A DNA stretch of 64,000 bases from Rhodococcus koreensis. Lineage in GTDB: Bacteria > Actinomycetota > Actinomycetes > Mycobacteriales > Mycobacteriaceae. Made by a program: the position numbers and the translations under genes. Where the stretch lies: NCBI RefSeq assembly GCF_900105905.1, contig NZ_FNSV01000005.1, positions 7,440,001 to 7,504,000 on the forward strand, in the 5' to 3' direction. Below the pieces are notes generated by a model. That model had not been told where the DNA came from. It did not search any database and saw only the letters and a program-made list of their open reading frames with translations. This document shows, in pieces, positions 43,654 through 52,496 of this stretch. Within the stretch, counting starts at the first letter, position 1; every line of letters starts with the position of its first letter.

Positions 43654-43669
43654 TAGCCCACCGGGGCTA
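43654..43669. promoter_or_regulatory. palindrome between ALDH operon and PucR gene
   Basis: TAGCCC-ACCG-GGGCTA, 57 nt before the regulator start in the divergent region. Possible binding site of the PucR-type regulator. Confidence 0.35.
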
Positions 43670-43725
43670 TGCCGTCGCACAAACGGGGGATGGCGCCGAC
43701 TTCATCCGGTGGATAGTCTTGCCGG

Positions 43726-44907
43726 ATGACTGTCAGCCCGGATGTCGCGCCGTCGCCCACCGATCTTCTGGGCTCGATGCTGGAGTCGGTGGACCAGTTG
43801 TCCGAGGAACTCGTCTCGCGCATCCTGTCGGCCGAGCACGGCTACGTGGAGGCGACACTCCTCACCCCGGAGCAGTTGTACGCGGCGTGCGTCGACAACC
43901 TCACGGCGATGCTGGGCAACCTCGCGGGCAGTGCGCCGATCCGGCTGGAGGCGGCGCGTGCGGCCGGACAGTTGAAGGCCGAACAGGGGGTGCCGCTCGC
44001 GGCGCTGCTCCACGCGTTCCGGCTCGGTGGTCGCCTGATCTGGGACGAACTGATGAACCGCTCGGAGGGCCGCGCCACCAACGCGCTGCTCGACATGGCC
44101 GCCCAGGTGTGGGCGCTGGTGGACGTCTACTCGGACAGCGCCGCGGAGGCCTACCGGGAGACCGCCGACCTGCGCGCCCGCGAGGACGCCGAGTCGCGGG
44201 GCCGGCTGATCCGCACCCTCTTCGGTGACCATGCCGCCAACCCGGCCGGCGCCGCCGACGCGCTCCGCACGTTCCGGATTCCGGAGAACAGCACGTTCCT
44301 CGTCGTGTCCGCCGAGGCGGCGGCGTCCCCGTCCGCAGCGGACGTCGTCCAGTCGGACCTTCGCGGTGCGGGGGTCGACTCGGTGTGGGACTCGGAGGTC
44401 GACGGCCGGGTCGGGCTGCTGTGGGCCGCCACCGCCGAGGTCCTCGATTCGGCGCTGGACGTCCTCGGCCGCACCGGTCACGGACGGATCGGCGTCAGCT
44501 CGGCGTTCGGACGTCCGGGTGGGACGAGCCGGGCCGTGGAGCAGGCGCGGATCGCCCGCCGCTGCGCGGGGCACGGCGGGTGCACCGTCACCCGCTACGA
44601 GTCGGTGCCGGTGTCGCTGCTGCTTGTCAGTGTTCCCGACGCCGGGAAGCTCGCGTCGAACCAGATACTCGGACCGGTGCTGGCCCTGCCCACGGAGGAA
44701 CAGGAAAGCCTGCTCGCCACTCTCGACGCCTGGTTCTCCTGCCGCGGCTCCACGACGGCGGCGGCCACCCGGTTGCACTACCACCGCAACACCGTCCTGT
44801 ACCGGCTGCGCCGAATTCACACCCTCACGGGACGCGATTTCTCCGACCCCATCGACGCCGCCGAACTGTACGTCGGTCTGCGGGCGCACCAGCTGCTCGG
44901 TTCGTGA
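43726..44907 (+). CDS. PucR/CdaR-type transcriptional regulator
   Basis: 393 residues. N-terminal helical sensor region, a central GGDEF-like fold typical of CdaR/PucR proteins (about 170-300), and a C-terminal HTH: STTAAATRLHYHRNTVLYRLRRI is the characteristic PucR helix-turn-helix. Divergent from the ALDH/GMC operon and 22 nt upstream of a glutamine-synthetase-like gene, so it most likely controls both. Effector probably an alcohol, amine or aldehyde (inference). Confidence 0.9.
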   Translation: MTVSPDVAPSPTDLLGSMLESVDQLSEELVSRILSAEHGYVEATLLTPEQLYAACVDNLTAMLGNLAGSAPIRLEAARAAGQLKAEQGVPLAALLHAFRLGGRLIWDELMNRSEGRATNALLDMAAQVWALVDVYSDSAAEAYRETADLRAREDAESRGRLIRTLFGDHAANPAGAADALRTFRIPENSTFLVVSAEAAASPSAADVVQSDLRGAGVDSVWDSEVDGRVGLLWAATAEVLDSALDVLGRTGHGRIGVSSAFGRPGGTSRAVEQARIARRCAGHGGCTVTRYESVPVSLLLVSVPDAGKLASNQILGPVLALPTEEQESLLATLDAWFSCRGSTTAAATRLHYHRNTVLYRLRRIHTLTGRDFSDPIDAAELYVGLRAHQLLGS

Positions 44908-44929
44908 CCGGGGCGGTGGCGAGGCACTG

Positions 44930-46231
44930 ATGCGCGGCGCAGGGAACGACTTCGCCCCCACCGACCGCATCGTCGGCTCGATCGTCGACATGGCCGGGGT
45001 CTCCCGGGCGAAGATGCTGCCCATCGCGAGGCTGTCCACGTTCGTCGACGCCGGTGCGGGCGCCTCGCCGAGCTGGAGTGTGTTCTGCGTCGACGACCAC
45101 CTCGCGTTCACGCCGGCCTTCTCCGTGGTGGGCGACCTTCGGCTGCGGATCGACGCCGACGACGTGAGAAATCTGGGCGACGGCACGTACTGGGCGCCGG
45201 CGTGCCTCACCGAGCAGGACGGAACGCCGTCGCTCGCCTGCACCCGGGATGCGCTGCGGCGGGTGACGGCGCGGCTGGAGGAATCCGGGCTGAGCGCGCG
45301 GACCGGCCACGAGATCGAGTTCACGCTGTTCGACGCGGCGACGGCCGACGAATGGTCCGCGTACGGACTGAACGCCGTTCTCGCGCACGACGACTTCTTC
45401 GCACGACTGCTCGCCGCGGCAGCGACGGCCGGGCTGCCTGTCGAACAGGTCCACGCCGAGGCCGGGCTCAACCAGTTCGAGGTGTCGCTCGCCCCCGCCG
45501 ACCCCGTCACGGCCGCCGACGACGTGGTGCTGGCCCGCGCACTGATCAGCCGGACCGCGCGTGCCCAGGGGATGCGGGCGTCGTTCTCGCCCATGCCCGT
45601 TGCGGGCGGTGCGGGAAACGGCGCCCACCAGCACGTGTCGTTCGCCGAGGACGATCGGCCGATCCTGTCCGGAGGTCCGGGCCCACACGGGCTGACGGCC
45701 GCCGGTGGCGCCGCGGTCGCCGGGATCCTGCGGGCGCTACCCGAGTTCACGGCGGTTCTCGCCGGGTCGGCGCTGTCGCATCTGCGGTTGCGCCCGGGGA
45801 TGTGGTCGGGGGTATCGCGCTGCTGGGGGCTGGAGAACCGCGAGGCAGCGGTCCGCCTGTGCACGGACACCGCCGGGAACCCGCACGGCGCGAACCTCGA
45901 GATCAAACCCGTCGACCCCTCCGCGAACCCGTACCTGAGCGGCGCCGCCATTCTCGGCGCCGCCCACGACGGGATCGTCGGTGCGTTTCCACTACCGGAC
46001 GAGGTGTCGGTCGACCCGGCGAACCTGGCAGGCGCGCACGCCGTCGACCTCCTCCCGACCCTGCCGTCCGACGTGCTCGGGGCATTCGAGTCCTCGGCAC
46101 TCGCGCGGGACCTGTTCGGTCCGCTCATCGTGGAAGCGCTGGCGGCGGTCAAGCGCTACGAGCACGCCGAGTACCGGGACAAACCGGTCGACGAGGTCGC
46201 GCAACGCTTCCGGTACGCGTGGACGTCCTAG
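44930..46231 (+). CDS. Glutamine-synthetase-like ligase
   Basis: 433 residues. GS catalytic elements: HEIEFTLFD, EAGLNQFEVSLAP, NGAHQHVSF, ENREAAVRL and LEIKPVDPSANPYL. In the last block the usual Glu-X-Arg reads Glu-Ile-Lys, and N-terminal sequences are diverged, so a gamma-glutamyl-amine ligase is more likely than housekeeping GlnA. The very long frame upstream of 44930 is a shadow of the PucR gene. With the GMC and aldehyde dehydrogenase genes it could serve catabolism of an amino alcohol, by analogy with gamma-glutamylation routes. Stop lies 8 bp from the convergent pntB stop. Confidence 0.85.
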   Translation: MRGAGNDFAPTDRIVGSIVDMAGVSRAKMLPIARLSTFVDAGAGASPSWSVFCVDDHLAFTPAFSVVGDLRLRIDADDVRNLGDGTYWAPACLTEQDGTPSLACTRDALRRVTARLEESGLSARTGHEIEFTLFDAATADEWSAYGLNAVLAHDDFFARLLAAAATAGLPVEQVHAEAGLNQFEVSLAPADPVTAADDVVLARALISRTARAQGMRASFSPMPVAGGAGNGAHQHVSFAEDDRPILSGGPGPHGLTAAGGAAVAGILRALPEFTAVLAGSALSHLRLRPGMWSGVSRCWGLENREAAVRLCTDTAGNPHGANLEIKPVDPSANPYLSGAAILGAAHDGIVGAFPLPDEVSVDPANLAGAHAVDLLPTLPSDVLGAFESSALARDLFGPLIVEALAAVKRYEHAEYRDKPVDEVAQRFRYAWTS

Positions 46232-46239
46232 GTCGAGCG

Positions 46240-47670
46240 CTACAGCGCCTTGAGTTCTTCGGTCACTTCGGCGACCGACTTCTTGGCATCACCGAAGAGC
46301 ATCGACGTGCCCTCGGCGAAGAAGAGCGGGTTCTCGATACCGGCGAAACCGGAGTTCATCGAACGCTTGAGCACGACGACGGACTTCGACTGGTCGACGT
46401 TGAGGATCGGCATCCCGTGAATCGGTGAACTCGGATCGTTGCGCGCTGCCGGGTTGGTGACGTCGTTCGCGCCGATCACCAGGGTGACATCGGTGCGAGC
46501 GAACTCGTCGTTGATGTCGTCCATTTCCTTCATCGCGTCGTACGAGACATCTGCCTCGGCGAGAAGAACGTTCATGTGACCGGGCATACGCCCGGCGACG
46601 GGGTGAATGGCGTATTTGACCTCGACGCCCCTCGTTTCGAGCAACTTCGCCATGTCCTTGACGGCGTGCTGGGCCTGCGCGACAGCCAATCCGTATCCGG
46701 GTACGACGATGACCTGGTTGGCGTAGGCCATCTGGATTGCGGCGTCGGCGGCCGACGTCGCCTTGGCCGTGCGCACGACGCCGTCCGATGCTGCCACGTC
46801 ACCGCCGCCGCCACCGAATCCACCGGCGACGATGGCGGGGATGGACCGGTTCATGGCCTTGGCCATGAGGTTGGTCAGGATGGTGCCCGAAGCGCCGACG
46901 ATCATGCCGGCGACGATCATCGCCTGGTTGTTCAGTGCCAAACCTGCTGCAGCGGCCGATAACCCGGTCAGCGCATTGAGCAGAGAGATGACGACGGGCA
47001 TGTCGGCGCCGCCGATGGGCAGGACGACCATCAGGCCGAGGATGCCCGAGAGCACCAGAACCCCCACGATCCACAGGGAGCCGGTCGGGCCTTCCGGCGA
47101 AATCGCCCTCATCCCGATGACCACCGAGAAGCCGACTGCGGTGATGAGCAGCAGAGCATTGAGCGGCTGCTGGAGTCTTCCGATTCCGATCGGGCGACCG
47201 GGCAGGGTCTCCTGCAGTTTCAGGAACGCGATCACACTGCCCCAGAACGAGATCGAGCCGATCACCGCGGCGAAGAGCGAGGCGACGACGATGTGGACCG
47301 TCGGCGATTCGCCGTGCTGAAATGCGGTGAACCCGTCCGAGTCCAGGAATTCCGCGTACGCGATCAACGCGACCGTGCCGCCGCCGACACCGTTGAACAG
47401 TGCGACCAACTGCGGCATCGCCGTCATCTTCGTGCGCAGCGCCGGCGGAACACCCAGACAGACACCGATCAGGAGGCCGGAGGCGATCAGGATCCAGTTC
47501 CCCATCTGCGCGTCGCGAATGGAGATCAGCGTCGCGACGACAGCGACGACCATGCCGACCGCGGCGATCTGGTTGCCGCGCACCGCGGTCTTCGGGCCCG
47601 TCAGGCCCATGAGACCGTAGATGAACATCGCGAACGCGACGATGTACAAACCATTGACCAGGTATTCCAT
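46240..47670 (-). CDS. pntB: NAD(P) transhydrogenase subunit beta
   Basis: 476 residues. N-terminal ~270 residues hold about nine membrane helices (proton channel); the C-terminal domain III binds NADP(H): VIVVPGYGLAVAQAQHAV, HPVAGRMPGHMNVLLAEA, GANDVTNPAARNDPSSPIHGMP. Couples proton entry to hydride transfer from NADH to NADP+. Last gene of pntAA-pntAB-pntB; starts overlap the preceding stop by one base. NADPH supply would suit the reductive flavin chemistry nearby, but this is a general function. Confidence 0.97.
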   Translation of the reverse strand: MEYLVNGLYIVAFAMFIYGLMGLTGPKTAVRGNQIAAVGMVVAVVATLISIRDAQMGNWILIASGLLIGVCLGVPPALRTKMTAMPQLVALFNGVGGGTVALIAYAEFLDSDGFTAFQHGESPTVHIVVASLFAAVIGSISFWGSVIAFLKLQETLPGRPIGIGRLQQPLNALLLITAVGFSVVIGMRAISPEGPTGSLWIVGVLVLSGILGLMVVLPIGGADMPVVISLLNALTGLSAAAAGLALNNQAMIVAGMIVGASGTILTNLMAKAMNRSIPAIVAGGFGGGGGDVAASDGVVRTAKATSAADAAIQMAYANQVIVVPGYGLAVAQAQHAVKDMAKLLETRGVEVKYAIHPVAGRMPGHMNVLLAEADVSYDAMKEMDDINDEFARTDVTLVIGANDVTNPAARNDPSSPIHGMPILNVDQSKSVVVLKRSMNSGFAGIENPLFFAEGTSMLFGDAKKSVAEVTEELKAL

Positions 47671-47993
47671 TACCGGTCACCATCCTTCGACACAGACGCG
47701 GCGGCCGGCTTGGCCTTGAACATCGCCAACATGCGGTCGGTGACCACGAAGCCGCCGACAACGTTCACGGTTCCGAAGACGAGCGCGACGAACAAGATGA
47801 TCTGCAACCCGAGCGACGGATCGTGCACCTTGCCCAGGACGACCAACGCACCCAGCACGACGATGCCGTGGATGGCATTCGTACCCGACATCAGCGGAGT
47901 GTGCAGGGTGTTCGGAACCTTGGAGATCACAGCGAAACCGACGAACCCGGACAGCACCAGGATCGCGATGTTCGCCAGAAGCGATGTGTACAT
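47670..47993 (-). CDS. pntAB: NAD(P) transhydrogenase subunit alpha, part 2
   Basis: 107 residues; three to four hydrophobic helices (LLANIAILVLSGFVGFAVIS; PLMSGTNAIHGIVVLGALVVLG) as in the separate alpha-2 membrane subunit of actinobacterial and alphaproteobacterial enzymes. ATG overlaps the pntAA stop. Confidence 0.95.
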   Translation of the reverse strand: MYTSLLANIAILVLSGFVGFAVISKVPNTLHTPLMSGTNAIHGIVVLGALVVLGKVHDPSLGLQIILFVALVFGTVNVVGGFVVTDRMLAMFKAKPAAASVSKDGDR

Positions 47994-49141
47994 CAGGCGC
48001 CCTTCTCTTCACGGGTGACGCACGCGCCGGCGAGAACCTCATCGGAGAAGTCAGGAGCCAGGACGGCAACCTTCCCCGTTCCTTCGCCCGCACCGCCGTC
48101 GAGGAGCATCAATTCGATCAGCGCGGAAATGTTCTTCGCGTACAACTCGGACCCGTGCTCGGGCATGGACGCCGGCAGATTCAGCGGCGAGCAGATGGTC
48201 ACGCCGTGTTTGACGACGGTCTGACCCGGTTCGGTGAGCTCGCAGTTGCCACCGGTTTCACCCGCGAGGTCGACGACGACACTGCCGGGCGTCATTCCTT
48301 CGACGGCGGCAGCAGTCACCAGACGCGGGGCAGGACGACCCGGCACCAGGGCCGTGGTGATCACGACGTCGAAGCCTTTGATTGCATCTTCGAGAGCCCG
48401 CTGCTGCTTCGTGCGCTCGTCCTCGGTCAGCTCGCGTGCGTATCCACCCTCACCGGCCGCGTCGATTCCGAGGTCGAGCCATTGCGCGCCCACCGACCGC
48501 ACCTGGTCCGCGACCTCGGGACGCACGTCGTATCCGGTTGCGCGGCCACCGAGACGCTTCGCCGTCGCCAACGCCTGCAGACCTGCGACACCGACACCGA
48601 GCACCAGGACCGTCGCAGGCTTCACCGTGCCCGCAGCTGTGGTGAGCATCGGGAAGAACCGTGTCGACTCCGACGCCGCCAACAGAACAGCCTTGTATCC
48701 GGACACGTTCGCCTGCGAGGACAGCGCATCCATCACCTGGGCGCGCGAAATACGTGGAATCGCCTCCATGGCGTATGCCTCGATTCCGGCGGCCTCGAGC
48801 TCGGCAATCCGATTATCCGCACTGCGCGGATTCAAGAAGCCGATCAGCCTCGTCCCCGCGCTGATCCGGCTGATCTCGTCCGTGGACGGGGGTGCAACCT
48901 TCACCACTACATCAGCGGTCCACGGATCGCCGATCTTCGCCCCGGCAGCGGTGTACAGCTCGTCGGGAATCAACGCCCCCATACCGGCCCCGGACTCGAC
49001 TACCACATCGACGCCCTTGCCGATCAGAGCGGACACAATTTTCGGCACCAGAGCCACCCGGCGCTCACCGTCACTCGATTCTCGAGGGACACCGACCAGG
49101 CACCTCTGACTATTGCCGCTCGATACTTCATTCGATTTCAA
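47993..49141 (-). CDS. pntAA: NAD(P) transhydrogenase subunit alpha, part 1
   Basis: 382 residues, NAD(H)-binding domain I. CLVGVPRESSDGERRVALVP at the N-terminus, RAQVMDALSSQANVSGYKAV, and VLVLGVGVAGLQALATAKRLG (Rossmann loop). I choose the TTG at 49139-49141 (MKSNEVSSG) because GAGG lies 7 nt before it and the length then matches family members; the frame itself stays open to 49255. Confidence 0.93.
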   Translation of the reverse strand: MKSNEVSSGNSQRCLVGVPRESSDGERRVALVPKIVSALIGKGVDVVVESGAGMGALIPDELYTAAGAKIGDPWTADVVVKVAPPSTDEISRISAGTRLIGFLNPRSADNRIAELEAAGIEAYAMEAIPRISRAQVMDALSSQANVSGYKAVLLAASESTRFFPMLTTAAGTVKPATVLVLGVGVAGLQALATAKRLGGRATGYDVRPEVADQVRSVGAQWLDLGIDAAGEGGYARELTEDERTKQQRALEDAIKGFDVVITTALVPGRPAPRLVTAAAVEGMTPGSVVVDLAGETGGNCELTEPGQTVVKHGVTICSPLNLPASMPEHGSELYAKNISALIELMLLDGGAGEGTGKVAVLAPDFSDEVLAGACVTREEKGA

Positions 49142-49285
49142 ATCTGCACCTCGATAGGTCTGGAAAGCTGACTGGGAAAACTGGTTTCGCTCGGCCTCGG
49201 TCGAGGCAGTGGAATCGGGTGCACCGCCGTCGACGTGACGTCGACGACGGTGCACTTGGTTGAAGTGGTTATGCTGCTGTCGATT

Positions 49286-50116
49286 TCACTCGCGCCGAGC
49301 GAACCCGAGCGGGTCTCGGGAGGTCGCACCGCCCTCGACCGGAATCAGGCTGCCGGTGATGTAACCGGCCGCCGGGGACAGCAGGAATCCGATGGCGCCT
49401 GCCACCTCGTACGCCTGCCCCAAGCGCTCGAGCAGAGCCTGGTTGACGATCAATTCTGCTGCTGTCCGGCCGATCCGGTCGAGCGTCTCGACCATGCGGG
49501 CGGTCAGGAAGAACCCCGGGGTAACGCCGTTGACTCGGACGCCCGCCGGACCGTATGCGGCCGCGAGTTGCTTGATCCAGGTGTTCAGCGCCGCCTTTGC
49601 GGGACCGTAACCGGGGGCGGCCGGGCTGGCGTACTGGGACCACGAGCTGGAGACGAAGACAATGGATCCGCCGCCGCTGCGGGCGATCAGCGGACAAAGC
49701 GCTTGCCCGAGAAGAAACGCGTGCCGGGTATTGACACGGAAGTCGTCTTCCCAGTCGGCCAAGGTGAACTCCGCCAACGGCTTCGGAGTCGTCCTGCCGA
49801 CGACGTCGACAAATCCGTGGATCTCCCCGACTTCGTCTTCGATGAACTTCACGAGTTCCGCGACGCCGGACTCGGACGTCACGTCGGCACAGAGTGAAGG
49901 GCAGTTCAGGGTTCGGCTGATCGACTCCGCGCCCGCGGGGTCGACGTCGACGCATACCAATTCGGCGCCCATGGAGGCCAACATGCGACTGGTGTGTTCC
50001 CCGATGCCACTTCCGGCCCCGAGTACGACAATCCGATGTCCGTCCAACCGGAGAAGTCGGCCGTACTCGACATCGGCGGCGGCGACAGGCACATTGGATC
50101 TCAGTGCTTGGTGCAA
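49286..50116 (-). CDS. SDR-family oxidoreductase
   Basis: 276 residues from a TTG start with AAGGA seven nt upstream. Cofactor loop VVLGAGSGIGEHTSR, acidic residue in CVDVDP favouring NAD(H), catalytic Ser in VSSSWSQ and GYGPAKAAL (Tyr-X3-Lys). C-terminal IPVEGGATS is the classical SDR end. Oxidises or reduces a hydroxyl/keto group. Lies at the edge of the P450 cluster, divergent from the binding-protein gene. Confidence 0.87.
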   Translation of the reverse strand: MHQALRSNVPVAAADVEYGRLLRLDGHRIVVLGAGSGIGEHTSRMLASMGAELVCVDVDPAGAESISRTLNCPSLCADVTSESGVAELVKFIEDEVGEIHGFVDVVGRTTPKPLAEFTLADWEDDFRVNTRHAFLLGQALCPLIARSGGGSIVFVSSSWSQYASPAAPGYGPAKAALNTWIKQLAAAYGPAGVRVNGVTPGFFLTARMVETLDRIGRTAAELIVNQALLERLGQAYEVAGAIGFLLSPAAGYITGSLIPVEGGATSRDPLGFARRE

Positions 50117-50493
50117 TGTCAGTTCCTTTACGGATCAGTTCGGAGGAACGGAGGCAACTGTGCGCGAACTATCGGGTCCGACGAAGAAGGCGCATGAAAC
50201 TCCGAGTTGGATGCCGTTGCAACACAGAATCTCTCATGAGGTGAGAATCGCATCCCGGGGGTATACGAGCAACCGAAAATGTCTATCGGGGTGATAGTTC
50301 CTGGGTATGTCGATCGACCTTGACACCTTGGTGCGCTGCTGGTCCACTAGTGGCCAGCCGATTTGGGTGAGTGAACGTCCTGTGATATCGCGTGCGGGAA
50401 CTTCTGTGGTTTGTACGATTCGGGATCGGCTGTCCACTTTCAGGCGAAACGATCGATTTTGCCTGCCCTGATGTTGTGAGCTTAGGGAGAGCG
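50117..50493. promoter_or_regulatory. 377-bp divergent intergenic region of the P450 cluster
   Basis: No gene seen. It is A/T-richer than neighbouring genes and holds a perfect CCACTAGTGG palindrome at 50344-50353, plausible as an operator for the divergent SDR and binding-protein genes. Frames crossing it are short and unconvincing. Confidence 0.4.
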
Positions 50494-51645
50494 ATGAGCA
50501 AGGATTTCCACCGTGTCGAATCCGCCGGGCGAATTCGCGGAGCGGCGCCCGGGTCTGCAATCAGCCGGCGCAATGTGTTCAAGTTTGCCGGCGCTGGAGC
50601 GCTGGCCGTCGGTGTCGGTTCCGTACTCGCCGCATGCGGCGGAGGCGGCGGAGCAGCCGGAACGCAGGGACCGAAAGCAGCTGGTGCGCTCGCGAGGCCG
50701 ACTCCATTCGTCGTGGGATCGTCATCCGGCGACAACTTCCTGATCGATGCGATCAATGTCGCTCAAAACCAGTTCTCCCTCTTCAACCTGGAAGTTCCCA
50801 AGCTCATCTACCCCCAGAGCGGTGTGCAAGGTTTGCAGATGGTCAGTGCGGGCGCGATCGATGGCGCTGCGATGGACACGATGGGCGCAATGCTCGCCTT
50901 CGCCAAGAGTCAGAACGGCAAACGGCCGGTGATTGTCGGTATGCGCATGCCGGTCAACACCTACAACCTGATCGTGGGGCCGGGTAACTGGCCCGGTGAG
51001 AACGCCTCGTTCGTCGACAAGATGGCTTCCTTGAAGGGGAAGACGATTGGTGTCACCGCGATCGGTGCAGGTACCGACAACATTCTGAATCTGGCGCTCG
51101 AGGCGGCTGGGATGGAACGCGATGACATTACTGTCCTCGGGGTTGGGCAGCTGTCGGCCGCCATCGCCCAGATGAAGAACGACCGGCTCGATGCCTATGT
51201 GGGATTCACGTTCGGCGCGGGTCTGTCTGTTGCCACGCAAGTCGGTGGCCGGATGCTGATCGATTTCAGTGCCGCCGGTACCCCGCAGCTGTTGAGTGAT
51301 CTGCAGGTTTGTCCCTTGGTCATGCGTGAAGACAAGGTCGAAGCGAATCAGGACACTGCCGACGCGTGGCTTGCTGCGCAGTGGGAGGCCAAGACATGGA
51401 TTACTGACAATCGGGCTGCTGCGGCACAACTCCTCAACGAGGGAACCTTCAACAACGAGGCACCGGAAGACGCGGCCAGGACAATCGATTTCATGGTCGA
51501 TCGTGTCTTCCCGAAGGTCGGTCCCAACTGGAAGGTCACTCGTAGCGGGATCGAGCATGCTGCCGAGGTGATGGACCGGCTGGGCATGCTCGAGAAGGGC
51601 GCGGTGCACTACGAAGACATCGTCCCGCCCTTCGCACGCGTCTGA
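50494..51645 (+). CDS. Tat-type substrate-binding lipoprotein (ABC/NMT1-like)
   Basis: 383 residues. The signal SRRNVFKFAGAGALAVG carries a twin-arginine motif and is followed by the lipobox LAACGG, so it appears to be exported folded and lipid-anchored. Mature part: SAGAIDGAAMDTMGAML, LKGKTIGVTAIGAGTDNI and AAIAQMKNDRLDAYVGF resemble nitrate/sulfonate/taurine-type periplasmic binding proteins. No permease or ATPase is nearby. 24 nt upstream of an SDR gene. May present a hydrophobic P450-pathway substrate to a distant transporter (inference). Confidence 0.82.
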   Translation: MSKDFHRVESAGRIRGAAPGSAISRRNVFKFAGAGALAVGVGSVLAACGGGGGAAGTQGPKAAGALARPTPFVVGSSSGDNFLIDAINVAQNQFSLFNLEVPKLIYPQSGVQGLQMVSAGAIDGAAMDTMGAMLAFAKSQNGKRPVIVGMRMPVNTYNLIVGPGNWPGENASFVDKMASLKGKTIGVTAIGAGTDNILNLALEAAGMERDDITVLGVGQLSAAIAQMKNDRLDAYVGFTFGAGLSVATQVGGRMLIDFSAAGTPQLLSDLQVCPLVMREDKVEANQDTADAWLAAQWEAKTWITDNRAAAAQLLNEGTFNNEAPEDAARTIDFMVDRVFPKVGPNWKVTRSGIEHAAEVMDRLGMLEKGAVHYEDIVPPFARV

Positions 51646-51669
51646 TCCAGGTAGCAGAGGGATTCTCGC

Positions 51670-52434
51670 ATGATCAATCAGATAGCAGGTAAGAGTGACG
51701 CATTCGATCTGTCGAACAAGGTTGCGGTCGTCACCGGGGCAGGACGAGGGATCGGCCGTGCGTGCGCACTCCACCTCGCAGGCGCGGGCGCCGACATCGT
51801 CCTGGCCTCTCGAACTTCAGCGGAGCTGGACGCTGTCGCACATGAGGTGGAGGCGCTCGGCGCGAAGGCGCTGGTCGTACCGTGCGATGTCGCCGACTTC
51901 GACGCGTGCGATGCCGCGGTCCGTGAAGCCGTCGATGTGTTCGGTGACGTCGATGTTCTCGTCAACAGTGCCGGTGCGGGGGCTCCCTGCGCGGTGATCG
52001 ACGCCGATCCCGCCGACTGGGCCCGTGTGGTCACACTGAACTTGATAGGCACGTTCAATATTGCGCGAGCCGTTCTCCCCTTCATGATCGAGGCGGGCGG
52101 CGGCCGGATCATCCTGATCGGGTCGGGTCACGGGCATTCCACGACGGCTGGATTTTCGGCCTACGGTGCGTCCAAGGCGGGAGTCAGTCATCTCACGAAG
52201 ACCTTGGCCGAAGAAGTCTGGGAGCATGGTATCGACGTGAACGAAGTGATTCCCGGGCCAGTAGCGACACAGCTCACTCGAGGTCTGGTCGCAGTGGGTG
52301 AAGCCCCTGACGGCTTGCCGAGTGAGCGTGTGAAGTTGCCGCATGAAGTCGCAGAACTGGTCGGGTGGCTGGCCCAGCAGCGCGTCGGCGGTCCCACCGG
52401 GCAGGTCTTCAGCCTGGCACGTAGAGCGTTGTAG
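51670..52434 (+). CDS. SDR-family oxidoreductase (FabG-like)
   Basis: 254 residues. VVTGAGRGIGRACA cofactor loop, NSAGAG, Ser in ILIGSGHGHS and YGASKAGVSHLTK (Tyr-X3-Lys) in the right positions; a complete classical SDR. Likely dehydrogenates the alcohol produced by the P450. Cotranscribed with the binding protein; convergent with the reductase gene across a strong hairpin. Confidence 0.9.
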   Translation: MINQIAGKSDAFDLSNKVAVVTGAGRGIGRACALHLAGAGADIVLASRTSAELDAVAHEVEALGAKALVVPCDVADFDACDAAVREAVDVFGDVDVLVNSAGAGAPCAVIDADPADWARVVTLNLIGTFNIARAVLPFMIEAGGGRIILIGSGHGHSTTAGFSAYGASKAGVSHLTKTLAEEVWEHGIDVNEVIPGPVATQLTRGLVAVGEAPDGLPSERVKLPHEVAELVGWLAQQRVGGPTGQVFSLARRAL

Positions 52435-52459
52435 ATCGTCATGCCCTGGCCGAAAAGGT

Positions 52460-52491
52460 AGAGCCCTTGCCCCCGTGGGGGCAAGGGCTCT
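52460..52491. terminator. bidirectional hairpin between SDR and reductase genes
   Basis: AGAGCCCTTGCCCCC (52460-52474), GT, and its perfect complement (52477-52491): 15-bp stem between convergent stops, unlike the CCCGTG family in sequence. Confidence 0.8.
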
Positions 52492-52496
52492 GTCGG

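Noticed and set aside
44225..44929. Long N-terminal extension of the GS-like protein in frame with 44930
   Set aside because: Out-of-frame reading of the PucR gene, Arg/Ser/Pro-rich; true GS homology begins at 44930.
43702..46152. 816-codon minus-strand open frame across the PucR and GS-like genes
   Set aside because: Pure GC-driven antisense frame; both plus-strand genes have clear domains and starts.
49142..49255. N-terminal extension of pntAA to 49255
   Set aside because: Extra 38 residues do not match family N-termini; TTG at 49141 has a proper ribosome-binding site.
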